Counted from the stretch's first letter, positions 46,976 through 58,879 are shown. The stretch is DNA of 64,000 bases from Nigrospora sphaerica (GCA_018287875.1 JAGVVL010000001.1:7378001-7442000), one strand, 5' to 3'. The notes: a model not told the origin generated them from the sequence alone. Numbers and translations are program-made.

Positions 46976-48916
46976 TCACTCTGTCATTTCGCTGGCTAAC
47001 TTGACCACGTCGGCCCAGGCCTTGGGGCGCACTCTGCCCCCTTCCAAGACGTCGTTGAGATACGTTTCGGCTTCCTGGGCCCAGGCCAGCAGTGCCTCTT
47101 CGGCGCCCCATTCACCCATCGCCATCAACCCGATAGGCAGTCGACCCTCGCCCTGTTCCGGCTCGGCGTATCCGATGGGCGCCGACAGAGCCGGACAGCC
47201 GGTGGAGTTGGCGAGCCAGATGTACATCATGTTACGGATCGTCTGGTTGCCGTCGCTGAATCCGTACGCTTCGTCGCCGGGCTGGATTTTCCATCCGGTA
47301 AGGGGAGTTGTTGGCGTGACGATGAGCATGCCGGGATGCCTCTCCCAGAGGAAAGCAAGGTGCTGCATAATGAGCTCCCGGATCTGTCCATACTTGACGA
47401 AATCGAGAGCGCTTGTCTCGGCACCCATCGTCATAAGGATCTTGTTGGCATGATTTACGTAGTCGAGGCAGCTTCTGGGGTTCGGCGCCTTGCCACGCAT
47501 CGAGTCCATTAATTCCACGAGGGCCCATGCGCTGTGGGCCAACTGGCCCTCGCGGATGTACGGGATGGTGATGTCTACCACCTCGTAACCCAGCTTGTTT
47601 TCGAAGTAAGCGACGGCCTTGTTGGTTGCGGCGAGGACGTCGGGCGAGGCCTTGTCGAACCACTCGCGGTAAATGCCAATCGTCTTCTTGGCCGTCGGGT
47701 TGGGCGGTATCGAGGGGACAAAACGGCCCTGGATGGCGTCGTCGGGATTGGGCTTCTCCATCAGCCGGTAGGCCAAGGTGAGGTCGGCCACGGTAGCTGC
47801 CTTGGGACCAATCACGCAGATAGCCGACCTCATGGTGAAGACGCGGTGCAGCGTGGGTTTGAGACCGTACATGCCGCAGAAGGCCGAGGGAATGCGAATA
47901 CTCCCGCCCGCGTCGGTGCCGATGGCGATGGGAACCAGGCCGGCGCTCAGAGCCGAGCCTCCGCCCGAGGACGAGCCGCCGGGGTAATAGGCCGGGTTGT
48001 TCCAGTTGACGGGCGTGCCCCAGCCGGGGTTGCAGCCGCTCGTGTCGGACCCCATCTCATGCATGGCCACCTTGCCGATCATGACAGCACCGGCGGATTC
48101 AAGCTGGGCGATGGGCCATATGGTCTCCTCTGCTGCCTCCAATGAGGGCAGGGCCTTGTTGTACGGCAGGCCCGTATGCGAGCGGTAGCCTTTGACGTCG
48201 AGGTCGTCCTTAACGGCAAACGGGACACCGTCGAGCACCCCAAGGGGTTCGCCGGCAGCGTACCGAGCGGTAGACGCCTGGGCAGCGGCCAGGACCGTGG
48301 GCTCGTCCGTCACGGCCCAGGCCTTTTCATACTTGGCAGGCGGGTTCTGGCCACGCGAGATGAGGGGCAAGAGGGCCTTCGCAACTTGCAGGGGGGTCAG
48401 CTTGCCCGACTTGTAGAACTCGTGATAGTCGGCCGCCGAGTAGAAACGTCCGGCCAAAGCCTCGGGCTGGCGCCGGCTAAGCTCCGACGTGAAGATGGCC
48501 TTCTCCGGAGTGCCGGCCTCGGGACCCAGCGGGGTGACGACGGGCTTTGCATGCCGAGGCACGCCTCTGGTCAGTTTGCTTTCTCGGCTACGGGCACCGA
48601 GGAGCACCCACCTCCAACCGATAGTCATAGCCCTGAAGACCTGGGATGTCTTTGATGGTGCCGAACTTGGCGTTGGACCAGACCGCGTGGGCCACCAGCG
48701 ATGAGCGGGTAACGCTGGGTTGGGTTGTCCGTCAGTTCGGCCGGCAGCGCCGCGCACAGAAAGGGGGTGGGACAGGCAGTGAGCGGCTTACATGTTGGCA
48801 GCCAGCACCAGCGTCCAGCCTCGCAGCACGGGATTCTGGTCTTCCGAGTGTACGTAGGCCGTCTGTGGCCCTTCGCGAGCTCGAGGATAGCCAATGAAAC
48901 GATGTGGCGATGCCAT
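46976..48916 (-). CDS. Amidase-signature family hydrolase
   Basis: Three exons: 48916-48792, 48714-48612 and 48544-46976 (introns 77 and 67 bp), 598 residues. The two small 5' exons supply MASPHRFIGYPRAREG and NIVTRSSLVAHAVWSNAKFG and remove an otherwise senseless in-frame start. The amidase-signature catalytic triad is visible: K188 (PFAVKDDLDVKG), the cis-Ser in PGGSSSGGGSA (267-269) and the nucleophile S291 (TDAGGSIRIPSAFCG). The family hydrolyses C-N bonds in amides; substrates range from acetamide to fatty-acid amides and cannot be read from sequence. No targeting signal is obvious. It is not GatA: the spacing and N-terminal extension match the fungal stand-alone amidases. Same strand as the PrpF-like gene, 729 bp away. 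Confidence 0.9.
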
Positions 48917-49676
48917 TCCGACGTCGACCCCTGCGATTGATGGAAGCGAAACGCGAGTCGCAACGAATGATGTGGGTGATCTGTTCGAGGCGAGCCGAGG
49001 GAGGAATGAGTGAGTGGATGGATGGAGGGAGGGATGAATTGATAGCGAGCGAGCCTCTGTCTACTTTTAGGTGGAGACATGCACGAACTTCGTACTTCAG
49101 ACAATAAGAACTGAAGGACGACATACCTCCGCCTACTAATCTTCGGGCATGGACACAAACCTATTTACTTCTATCTGGTCAACAGGGATCCAACAGCCTA
49201 TGCGAGGGAAACTCTGTCATTCTAGCACTGATGAGGAAAGGCCGATAGTCCCAAACCGTCATACGTTACGATTGGAGATTCGATCCGTCCACGAGGGACC
49301 TCAAGATACTGACGGCAGCGACTCCTATCGCAAGCGCCGCCGCTCAGGCCATTCTGGCTTCTGCAGCTTGCATTCATAAAGGAAGCAAGCGTGAGGTAGT
49401 CAAGTCACAAATGTGATACTTCCCATCGTGTACAGCTTACTTTGCGTGTAAACCCGGCGCCACGGGGGCCCGATAGATTTGATCGAGGGGCAAGGTTCTG
49501 GCCATGTCAAGCCTTGCGTCTTAGTCCCACGGGCAAGGATGAGCCACGCGATTCTGAGGTGTGAATTTATGTCCACGTGCTGATCAGCTCACTAGTGGGT
49601 GCTTGAGGCACGTAGGTACTTTATACTGTAGTAAGTCAGTGCTGGCTTTAAGTCCCTATTCCGCCTACGGATGCCC
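48917..49676. other. Spacer between amidase start and CTR9 stop
   Basis: About 760 bp with no recognised coding or RNA feature. Contains GGATGGATGGAGGGAGGGAT-type short repeats near 49015-49035. Confidence 0.4.
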
Positions 49677-52600
49677 TCATTCTTCGTCGCTATCTCGTCC
49701 GACGGCTTCTGCCATGCTTGTGTCCGCTGCGGCGCCCTCGCCGCCGCCCGCACCCGTTTCGTCTCCGTCTTCGTCGCTGTCGTCCAGGACATGACCTCGT
49801 CTGGCACGCCTGCGACTCGTACTGGCCTCCGCCTCATCGTCATTGTCACCGTCCCTCGCCGTGGTATCCACTTCCATTCTGTCGTCGTCGCTGTCTGCCC
49901 TCGACTTGCCATCACCGTCCGACTGTCCCGTCCTGTGCTCGTTCTCCATGGCTCTTTCGGCTCGTTCAAGGGCGTCATCATCCGAATCGCTGTCCACCAC
50001 CAGCTCGGCCGACTTGTACTTGGAATTGTCCTTCTTGGCAGCAAGGCGACGTTTCTTCTTGGGCTGCCGCTCTCCCTCAGTGCCGCTCTCTTCGTCGTCC
50101 TCGGTCTTTTTCTTCCGGGATTGCTTCCGCGGCGGGCCCTCGCCCTTGGATTTGGGCTTGCGCTTTCGCTTGACCTTCGCACCCGTCTCGCTGTCTGTCG
50201 TCATCTCGGCTTCCTGCCGAGCCTTGTCTTCTTCCGCTCGCTGCCTTGCCAGCTTGAGGTCACGTGCTGCAATTTCTTCTCGCTCCTTGCGAATCTTCTC
50301 CTGTTTTTCGCGCTCGGCATCGAGCGCCTTCTGCCGCTCCTCTTCGCGTCGCTTCATCTCCGCCTGTCGCCTGTTCAAGGCCGCGGCGAGCTTCTCCTTG
50401 TTCTTCTCCTCATACTCCTTTTGGGCCTCAATCTGCCTCGCAAGCTGTTTGCGCTGCGTGTTCCGGGCCATGTTGGCTCGCTGTTCAAGATCGGATTTGG
50501 GATACGGGGGCTGTGCGTGGTTGGCAATCGCGTCTAGACTCTCGATGGCGGCCTCGAGACCTTCCGACGCACTCTCGAGCTGTACCACACTTCGCTGCGC
50601 CTCGGGCACACTCATCATATGCTGTACCCACTGGATTTGCACAAACGCAACGTTGAACTGGTAATGAACCTGCTCGGGGCCAATGGCTAATGCCTGTAGT
50701 CTCAAGTCAGCACCGACCGCCCACGTACCACCCAGGAGGGCCCAACTTACCTTCTTTGCATAGTCCAAAGCCATTTGGTAGGCCTCGGTATCTTTCTCGG
50801 CCTTGGCTTTATTCAGCCAAGTACGACCGAGACAGGACAGGATGCCCGTGTCTTTTTCGTTGCCTTCCCTCGCCATGGCCATCTCGTAGCACTCAATGGC
50901 TTTGGTGTACTGGCGCAACTCGGCGTATATGTGGCCCAGGTTGACAAAAATGTGAGAATCCTTGACGGTTTCGCGGACCTTTAGGAAGATGGAAAGGGCG
51001 GTTTTGAGGTCCTTCTTGTCCTCGGCCAATGCAATAGCAATTCCCTGCGCGGCATATGCATTCTTGGGGTCCAGCTGCAACGCCTTGTCAAAAAACTCGA
51101 CGGCACGGCTATACATGGCAGACCGCTTAGTCTTGTCTTGGTCGGTCTCCCGTCGCATCTCCCGGGCTGCCATCATGTAAAGGTTGCCCATACCGATCAG
51201 GGCGTAGCGGTCGTGCTTATCGTAATTTTGCAGCGTGTGCTTGTAATGTCGAAGCTCGGGGTCCTCGTTGACATTGGCGGGTCTCTTCTTCGAGTTTACC
51301 TTGCCCAGATACCAGCCGTAGAGCGCGCGAACTTCGAGGTCCGAGGGGCTGGTTTGGTACAGCTTGGCAACGGCGTCCGGGCCCTCCTTGTTGGGGTTTT
51401 TCCGCAGTTTGATGTACGCCAGGCGGGCCTGAGCATCAGTGTAGTCGTCGTGGCGCGCAACAAGGCGTTCGTAGACTTCAACGGCCTGCTCTGTCAAGTT
51501 CTGAGATTCGTAGCTCCTGCCCAGGTTGAAGCTAATGGTTGTGACCAGCGCATCCGTGTCCGTATCCTCTCCCTTCTCTTCAATACGCATGCAAGCACTC
51601 AGGGCGGCCTCGAACATCTCGCTTGCCATGCTGTGCTTATCAGCCTGGGAGTAGAAACAGCCGATGTTGTTAAGGAGCTGCGGCGGAAGGTTCCTTCGCA
51701 GGGCATTGCGCATGGCTGTCTCGTCTTCAATGTCCGTCGGACGTTCGGAGGCAGGGATCTGATCGATTTCCATTTGTTCAACCTGGAGGAGAGCCTGAAG
51801 GGCCTTTTCGGGGTGGTCGTCTTCGTAAAGGCGCCCCAGGTTCAGCAGCACTGAGGCATCAGGAGATTGGTTCTTCTTGGGGTCTTTCCAGGCCGAGCGT
51901 ACGCTTTCGAGATACTGGATCGCCTTGGCCATCTCGGCGGTCTTGTCCTCTTTGACGGCTGCGTATTGATTGCTGAATACCTCTTCGGCGTACAGGGTGC
52001 CGAGAAGAATCATGGCCTCATAGTTCTTGGACTGCTGGATCATCTTCTCCAGCCGCAGCTTGGCCTCGCCCAGATCATTGTTCAGCACCGACAGCTGAGC
52101 AACGCCGAACTTGGCCGGCAGATAGCCCCTCTCCAAGCCACCACGCGCCTCATCAGCGCGGCGGTAATAATCGGTGGCCGTCGCAAAGTTGCCGCTAACG
52201 TGTTCCTTGCGGGCAAGCAAGTACCAGCTGTCACTGGCAATGTTGTTCACGTCGGTGAACTGGAGAGCCTTGTTGGCCAGACTCTCCACGTTGGCCAGTT
52301 GTTTTCTCGAAAGGAAATAGCCGGCAAAGGTGGCACAGGTTAGCGGTTGGTTTTTGTCCATCTTGAACGATTTCTGGGTCAGCTCCGTCATGGCCTTCTT
52401 GTATAGGCTGATGAACTCAGGGCTGTTGGTGGGAACTTTGGCGCTCGCGTCGAGGTAGTAGATTCCGAGCAGGATGTTGGCAATCTTGGAGTCGGGGTTG
52501 ATCTCCAGAGTCCGTTCCCAAGCCTGCCTGGCGTCGTCCTTGAAGCCCAGCTGCCAGAAGCAGCAGCCGATGCCGATACGGGGATCGGGATCGATCATGT

Positions 52601-53342
52601 CGGGCATTTTCCGGAGCACGTCTTGGTACAGCGTGAGGGCATCGGCGTACTTGGTGAGGGAGTAGAGCGCACGCGCCTTTCCCATCAGAGCCAGTGCGTT
52701 CTTTCCGTGCGAGACGCGGATCGCATCCTCGAAACAGCGGAGCGCGTTGCGCAGGAGGTCGGCTTTCTCCGGGTCGATGCTGCTGGGGCCGGGGGCCTTG
52801 GAGGGAGAGACAAGGGAGGCACGCAGGAGGTAGATGACGCCACGCGCGAGGAAGAGCGGGGGGAACGCCGGGTTGATGCGCAGAGCCTCGTTCATGGACT
52901 GGGTCGCAAGGTTCAGGTAGTACTCCTTCGTCTTGGCCTCGGACACCAGGTCGCCCTCGGGCGGCACCCGCGGGGCCTCGCGGCTCTTCCACAAGTACAT
53001 CCAGCAGAGACAGCTGACCATGCTGAGCTTCTCCTTCGGGTTGCTCGTCTGCATGGCGTTTCCGCCGCGTATAAGCATCTCAATGGCATGGTCAATGCTG
53101 TGCTGTTTGGCGTAGGCAATGGCCACCGTCATCCAGTAGGTGCGAGCCACGCGTTCGTTCTCGAAGAGGGTACAGAGCTCGGTAGGGTCGTCCACCAGGT
53201 CTTCGAGGTTGAGTTCGACCGCCTCGTCCTCCTGGTCGCCCTGGACGGGAATATCGATGTTAATGGGAATGTCCGAGAAGCGCTTGCTGACGGGCATGCC
53301 ATTGGCGGCGGCCTCGAGGCGGCCATTGCGTGCGGTCGCCAT
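49677..53342 (-). CDS. CTR9: Ctr9, TPR subunit of the Paf1 transcription elongation complex
   Basis: Two exons, 53342-50751 and 50693-49677, giving 1,202 residues. The 57-bp intron (GTAAGT donor, GCTGAC branch, CTACAG acceptor) is 3n and stop-free; removing it joins DYAKK to ALAIGPEQVHYQFNV, as in the family. The N-terminus (SDIPINIDIPVQ) is characteristic. More than a dozen TPR-like helical pairs fill residues about 60-900 (ARALYSLTKYADALTLYQDV; YAELRQYTKAIECYEMAMAR). A charged coiled coil lies at about 950-1050 and an acidic/basic, Ser/Glu-rich disordered tail follows. Ctr9 scaffolds Paf1C on RNA polymerase II and supports histone H2B ubiquitination and H3K4/K36 methylation in the nucleus. 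Length suits fungal and animal orthologs (about 1,080-1,200). Confidence 0.95.
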   Translation of the reverse strand: MATARNGRLEAAANGMPVSKRFSDIPINIDIPVQGDQEDEAVELNLEDLVDDPTELCTLFENERVARTYWMTVAIAYAKQHSIDHAIEMLIRGGNAMQTSNPKEKLSMVSCLCWMYLWKSREAPRVPPEGDLVSEAKTKEYYLNLATQSMNEALRINPAFPPLFLARGVIYLLRASLVSPSKAPGPSSIDPEKADLLRNALRCFEDAIRVSHGKNALALMGKARALYSLTKYADALTLYQDVLRKMPDMIDPDPRIGIGCCFWQLGFKDDARQAWERTLEINPDSKIANILLGIYYLDASAKVPTNSPEFISLYKKAMTELTQKSFKMDKNQPLTCATFAGYFLSRKQLANVESLANKALQFTDVNNIASDSWYLLARKEHVSGNFATATDYYRRADEARGGLERGYLPAKFGVAQLSVLNNDLGEAKLRLEKMIQQSKNYEAMILLGTLYAEEVFSNQYAAVKEDKTAEMAKAIQYLESVRSAWKDPKKNQSPDASVLLNLGRLYEDDHPEKALQALLQVEQMEIDQIPASERPTDIEDETAMRNALRRNLPPQLLNNIGCFYSQADKHSMASEMFEAALSACMRIEEKGEDTDTDALVTTISFNLGRSYESQNLTEQAVEVYERLVARHDDYTDAQARLAYIKLRKNPNKEGPDAVAKLYQTSPSDLEVRALYGWYLGKVNSKKRPANVNEDPELRHYKHTLQNYDKHDRYALIGMGNLYMMAAREMRRETDQDKTKRSAMYSRAVEFFDKALQLDPKNAYAAQGIAIALAEDKKDLKTALSIFLKVRETVKDSHIFVNLGHIYAELRQYTKAIECYEMAMAREGNEKDTGILSCLGRTWLNKAKAEKDTEAYQMALDYAKKVSWALLGGTWAVGADLRLQALAIGPEQVHYQFNVAFVQIQWVQHMMSVPEAQRSVVQLESASEGLEAAIESLDAIANHAQPPYPKSDLEQRANMARNTQRKQLARQIEAQKEYEEKNKEKLAAALNRRQAEMKRREEERQKALDAEREKQEKIRKEREEIAARDLKLARQRAEEDKARQEAEMTTDSETGAKVKRKRKPKSKGEGPPRKQSRKKKTEDDEESGTEGERQPKKKRRLAAKKDNSKYKSAELVVDSDSDDDALERAERAMENEHRTGQSDGDGKSRADSDDDRMEVDTTARDGDNDDEAEASTSRRRARRGHVLDDSDEDGDETGAGGGEGAAADTSMAEAVGRDSDEE
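50694..50750 (-). other. In-frame, stop-free 57-bp intron of CTR9
   Basis: GTAAGT donor, GCTGAC branch site and CTACAG acceptor. Its 19 codons lack stops and encode a Trp/Gly-rich insert unlike the TPR protein around it. Confidence 0.8.
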
Positions 53343-55007
53343 AGTGTACGGCCGAAGGCGATGGAGTGATGATGGGGGGAGGGTCGCGACAATCCAAGTT
53401 TGGGCGCGACGATGCGCGACAACTTTGTACCTAGGCGAATGTAAAGGTGTACCTAACCGGGGAAGGGAAATGGCGACGTGGGAGCAGCTACCTCAAGTAG
53501 GTACTGTGGGTTGGGCGCAGCCTCACGAAGTCATCGCCGAGGGCGTCGCCCACGCCGAAAGTGATGAGGAGATGGAAGCTTTGCTGGTTTGACCCTGGGC
53601 ACCAGCGCGAAGAGGACGATGGGATGGCGACTGGAACAGCGTAACGCAACAATGGATGAGGCTATTCGCTTTTTGGTGGCAGGAGAAAGTGTCGGCGAGG
53701 CTGAAAGCTTGCTGGGAAAATGTCCCAGGCCCCCCTGCAAGCAGACAGCGCGTTGGCGCACTTTACACAAGGGACGATGAGGTACATCAGTACCTCACGC
53801 ATTGGCCATTCATTTCCCACACAACCAACCCTTGGCGCACATACAGGTACATGCACATACATACATTCGGTACTCCGTACATTCGACGAGAAGCCCTCTG
53901 CATACATCTATATATGGTATATGGAGAGGTAAGGCACAAAACATACTCGACGAGGCTGCAGCGTCTTTCATTCGACCGAGGGCGCGCACGATACAGGCAG
54001 CTAACTAGCTCTTTGTGAACTCTTGTATATTTGTAAACGCATTAACTCACGGGATATCTAACTCATCAGTGAGCGCCCCTCTTGTAATTCAAAACTCGCT
54101 ACCCAGCACTCTTTATGGAGCCTGACAACCGCAGGCCGCAGCCGACTATCGGTCAAGTCTCGCCGCATCCGCGGCCGAGTGATATATTAGGATGCCTGCC
54201 AGGTGCTGGGATCTTTATACACTGCTCAGTGCCATTGGCCGTGCCATCTTCAAAGTGCGGCGTTCCGGAGCAGCATAGTTTCTTACTATTTTCTTGCCCA
54301 GTTCCCATGTGCCTCCGAGGGCACCCGTCTGTTTCTGGAACGGCTGGCAACAGGCATGTCACGACTCGACATCCCGCTTACCCCTTGTCGACGGCCAGAA
54401 AAAAAAGGCTGCACGTAAACAGACATGCAAGTGCCGACCTGCCACCATAGCATCGGAATACCGGGACACGTGCATCCACCTGGTCTAAACGCATTTTATT
54501 CGAGATTATTTTGCGACCTACAGTCCCGACATCACCGGCATAGTAGCATGGCGGGAACTTTGACAGCTAAATCCCCGAGTCGTCGGCTTGCCTCGCCATA
54601 TGGTTCCGAGCCCCTTCGTCTGTACCCGAGTTCCCTGAGAGCATGGGAGAAGTCGAGACTTCGTAGTGTTCAGATCGCACCCCCAAGGTTCCCCTGGAAA
54701 CAGTGAAGTCGGCCGAGCCGGGCTGGCGGCTTGAGGATGCCACTCACAGTCGGCCGGCGGACCAATGGCAGCCTCGGCTGTGCCCAGCCGATGTGAGCGA
54801 ACAAAACAAGCCTCGTGTGGGTTCCAGATGGGGTGCGTAAATTGCGTCATATAAGTGATTACCAGTCCGTCAACGCCTCCGTGACAAGACTCTGCGAGGG
54901 GGTGCGTAGAGCTTCTAACCGCACGCGGATGGGACTAAAGCCAACGGCAAGTGAAGGGCCACGTGGCCCGTATAGTAGAGGAGGAAGGGTATCGTTATGT
55001 TGCTCGC
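53343..55007. other. Gene-free region between CTR9 start and CLA4 stop
   Basis: About 1.67 kb. TACCTA/TAGGTA motifs crowd the first 160 bp upstream of CTR9 (53440-53500). No coding feature could be supported. Confidence 0.4.
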
Positions 55008-57659
55008 TTATTTGGCGTGCTTACGGAAGGCAAGCAGTTCTGCCAGGCTGCCGAGGGGGCAACCGTGCTTCAAGAAATCGTGCTGCAGGAGCTCCTCGGC
55101 GGATGCGCGGCTCTTGACGTCCACGCACAGGCAGACGGACAGGAAGGCCTTCAGCTCCTTGCTGAGCTTCTCGGGCTTCTTCAACCGCGGAGTTCCGTTG
55201 GTGGCGATGAGGTAGAGAGCCTTCAGCGGCTCTTCGTTCAGGTAGGGGGGTTCGGACTCGATCATCTCAATGGCCATAATACCCAGAGACCAGACGTCCA
55301 CCTTGGGGCCGTACTCCTTCTGCTTGACGACCTCGGGGGCCATCCAGTAGGGCGTACCGACCATGGTAGCACGTTTCGACTTGGACTCGGTAAGCTTGGC
55401 ACAGAAGCCAAAATCGGCTGTCGAAAGGTTAGCGAGGTCCATATACGCGCACAAGGCAGCCACTTACTGATCTTTACGTTGCCCCGAGCATCGAGAAGGA
55501 CGTTGTCACTCTTGATGTCACGGTGGATGATCTGCTGCGAGTGCAAGTGGTTCAAGCCGCGGCAGGTCTGCAGAGGGTCAGCTCATCCTTGACGGCGGGG
55601 GCGGGGGCGCATCTCAGCTGCTTACTTCGAGACAAATGGTGGAAATCTGCTCCTCGGTGATGACGGGGTTGTTGTCGATGACGTCGGTCAAGGCACCACC
55701 CTCCATGTACTCCATGACAACCCACAGCTCCGAGTTGTTGTTACGCAGGAAGGCATCGAGAAAGTTGACAATGTTCCGGTGCCTGCTGTCCTTCATGACC
55801 ATGATCTCGTTGACGATGAGCTCCTTGCGAGGCTGGTGTGCGAGATCCATCTGCTTGATGGCGACCTGAGCCCGCGGGCCCTGGGAGCGCAGAACGTCAC
55901 GCGCGATTGGCGAAACGGCGCCCTCCTTTACCTTGGCTACGTAGACGGAGCCTGAAGCACCCTGCCCAATCTTCTTCTGCTTCGCGTACGAGATGTTGGG
56001 GTCGTCTTTGGAGACCACTTCGATGAGCTTGGCCATGACCTCCTTCTCCGACATCGTCGACATGCGAACGTCCTTGGAACGCTCAGACGGCGCGGGCTTG
56101 GCGGTGAGGGCTGCTTCAGCGGCCTTGACGCTGTCGCTCTGCGCCTGTTGCTGCGGCTTAGCAGGGACATTGAGTGGCTTCACAGGAGCCGGCATCTGCG
56201 AAGGGCTCTGGCCGTTGGAACGAGGCTGCTGAGGGGAGCCGTTGCTGCCATTGGGGTACCGCTGACCACTCGAAGACTGAGGCGGCGGTCGCTGCTGGCT
56301 GGAAGAAATCGACGACGAGCTCTGCTGCGACGTCAGGGGCGGCCTCTGGGCAGCGCCCGAGTTGGGGGCAGGCGGTGCTGGTCGCTGGGCGCGCAGCGCG
56401 CCGGGCTGGGCATTGGCAGGCTTAGGCGCAGGAGGGGCAGCACGGCTTGGATTGAAGCGGTCGTTAGTAGAGCTGCTGTATCCGCCGCCAATCTCCTGTT
56501 GGGCCAGGGGCACCTTGGTCTTGGGAAGAGAGGCGTTGTACTCGAGTTCTCGGCGCGCTTGTTCCAACTCTCGTTGGTGTTGAAGCTCCAGCTGCTTCTG
56601 ATGCAGCTCCTCGCGGGCGGCGGCCTCTTGAGGCTGGTAGTTGGAAGACATGCTGGCCATCTGCTGGCGCTGATGCGACTGCTCGGGCGCACTCGGCCGT
56701 TGCGCGTTCGACATGGACTGGTTCGGCGTTACCTGGCGCTGTGGCTGCTGCTGCTGAGGCGGCATGGGGCGCGGAGGCGTGACGGTAGCACCGCCACCAT
56801 AACCCGCCGACTTCTGCTGCGCTCCAGGCAGGGGTCCATTGTACTGCTGAGGGCCGTCGGCGCGCTTGGCGAGGTCTGAATAGAAATCCAGGACCTCGAA
56901 CACAGCCTGAGGGTTCCGTTCATAGTCTTCCTTGGTGATGGCCGACGAGTTCAGCAGCTTGGACCATTCCGGTGGAAGACCCACGAACTGGCCCGTCTGA
57001 GGATCGAAGCCAACGTGTACTGCGTGGGAGAAGTTGGTCGGGTTGCTCACACCGCCCATGGTCGGACAGCGGCCGTAGAGAACGTCAATCCAGTCGTACA
57101 AATCGTCGTCGCTCTTTGTCCGAATCTGCAGGGTCCGAATGGAACCGTCATCGTCGCCGGGGCTGTTGGACTGGCCATTGGCGTGCCTCTTGATTTCGAA
57201 AATGGTGCCGGCAGCCTCGACTCGGCCGACGTTGACGACATCCTTAAGGAAGAGCGTGTAGGAGATCTTGCCGCCCTCAGTCTTGTGGAAGTCCAGCGAC
57301 TCCTTGCGCAGGATCAGGAATTTCTGCTTCCAGGGCTGAATGAAGTTGCGGCTTTCTTTGACGTGCGCCCAGCCCTCCTTGATAACAGCGACGCCGCCCA
57401 TGCCGTCGGCGTTGTTGGACCTCTCGCGAGCCAAAGGGAGGGAAATGGTGGATCCGGTGTAAGTCGAGGTAGCGGTGCGAGGAATGGGCGATATGGTCAT
57501 GTTAGACATGCCGCCGGACAGGTTGGACATGCTGCCGGGGAGGTTGGTGTTGGGCGTCAAGTTGAGGCGCGGCTGGTTGTTAGGGGGCCGCGGTGCCGGG
57601 CCTGGGTTCATGAATTGACCCGACGTGTACATGCTACCACTTCCGTTCTGGTCAGCCAT
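55008..57659 (-). CDS. CLA4: Cla4-type p21-activated kinase (PH, CRIB, Ser/Thr kinase)
   Basis: Three exons: 57659-55626, 55567-55468 and 55417-55008 (introns 58 and 50 bp), 847 residues (yeast Cla4 842). PH domain about 90-195 ([20 protein letters not shown]); CRIB about 203-235 ([17 protein letters not shown], here [20 protein letters not shown]); long Pro/Gln-rich linker; kinase about 555-825 with glycine loop [12 protein letters not shown] lysine, IHRDIKSDN catalytic loop, DFG and the PAK activation loop GTPYWMAPE. Exon joins restore [13 protein letters not shown] and NVKITDFGFCAK. The PH domain separates Cla4 from Ste20. It acts downstream of Cdc42/Rac in polarity, septation and hyphal growth, at the plasma membrane. 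The start is the MADQNG ATG; the frame stays open 102 codons upstream to another ATG at 57965, through low-complexity sequence. Confidence 0.95.
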
Positions 57660-57727
57660 GGCTCGTTCCCGTGGTCGCAAAAGATGGATTGTGTGTGCTC
57701 GGGCATGCAGCAGTGCAGTGCGTGCGG

Positions 57728-57758
57728 GCGTGCGTGCGTGCGTGCGTGCGTGCGTGCA
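57728..57758 (+). repeat. (CGTG)n tetranucleotide repeat in the CLA4 leader
   Basis: About seven GCGT units, 70-100 bp upstream of the CLA4 start codon. On the minus strand it reads as alternating ACGC, which would encode Thr-His-Ala-Arg if translated. Confidence 0.85.
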
Positions 57759-58879
57759 GTCGGACGCGTAGCTGGTCGGGAGAGATTGGGAGGGCAGCGG
57801 CAAGAGCGACAGAGTCGGTGTATCCAGCAACCGCAGTGGGTAACTAACAATGGGCACTTGCAACCTGTCAGGCGTCGTGGGTGGGCTGCCCCAAACCAGA
57901 AACCCCGCCGCCACCATTAAAGGGGTGCCCGTTTCAATGGTCCATGTTGGCAGCCGAGATCCCATGCGACGAGAGACGAGAGAGGGGACGCGCGACGGGC
58001 GGGAGGCTCATGCAAACATACCTGTTCGGCGCCGCCATGGTTTTGCGAAATTAGGGGTGCGGGCCTGCGATAGAGGGAAAGGCTGGCGTACAGGACCAGA
58101 AGCTGCTGCTTTTACTGCGGCTGCGTCTACGGCTTGCCTGTCGGTGCCTCGAGTATACAATGTATGGTATTGCGAAGTGCGTATGGCGTGGACGAGTTGG
58201 GACGATCGACTATGTTCCAAAAAGCCCGGGGTCGTCGCTAGAGGGGCGCCACTTGGTCAGTCCTGGTCCGCCGTTCGAGTGGTCCTGCCTGGGCTGCCTG
58301 GGTACCGTATCTTTGTGTGCTATGTGCGCCCGCAGTGGAGGAGCAGGAGGAAGGGGAGAAGAGAGGGGCTTGCTTTGGGGGTCCTGCTCACCTAGAGAGC
58401 CGGGCCGGCTGGAAAGAAATGCGGCACCTCCACCGCGGCGCTGCTCAATACTGTGTAGGTAGCGCCTGGCAGCCTGGCGCGTCCGCAGGGGACCCGTGGA
58501 CGACCAGGTGAAGCAGGCGACGTCTTCGTGCGGGCGGCAGTGGCGACAGGTATTACTCGCGTGGTACGGCCCAGCAGTTGGTGTCCGTGGCCTTGCCGAT
58601 AGGCAGAGAAAGGTATGTATAGGGGCGGGGAGGCAATGTGTGGTCTATGGAGCGAAAGGGAGCCGATGGAACAGAAGAGCGGCTGAAGTCCCAATTCGTG
58701 CGCAGGCCGGACTGGTTAGTTAGTGGGCTCGAAAGGCGCTGGCGGGGGCTGGCGTGTTGGGATTTCCAGTTTCCGGTTTCCAATTCATCCAACGGGCGCA
58801 AGTAGGCAAGTGCGCTCGGGGTAGTGTCGCGGAACGATCGCCCAAACAATGAATGAATGGTCTCGCAGCCCGGCCGTCA

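Noticed and set aside
49671..50537. Plus-strand frames of 150-290 codons opposite the CTR9 C-terminus
   Set aside because: Shadows of the low-complexity charged tail of CTR9.
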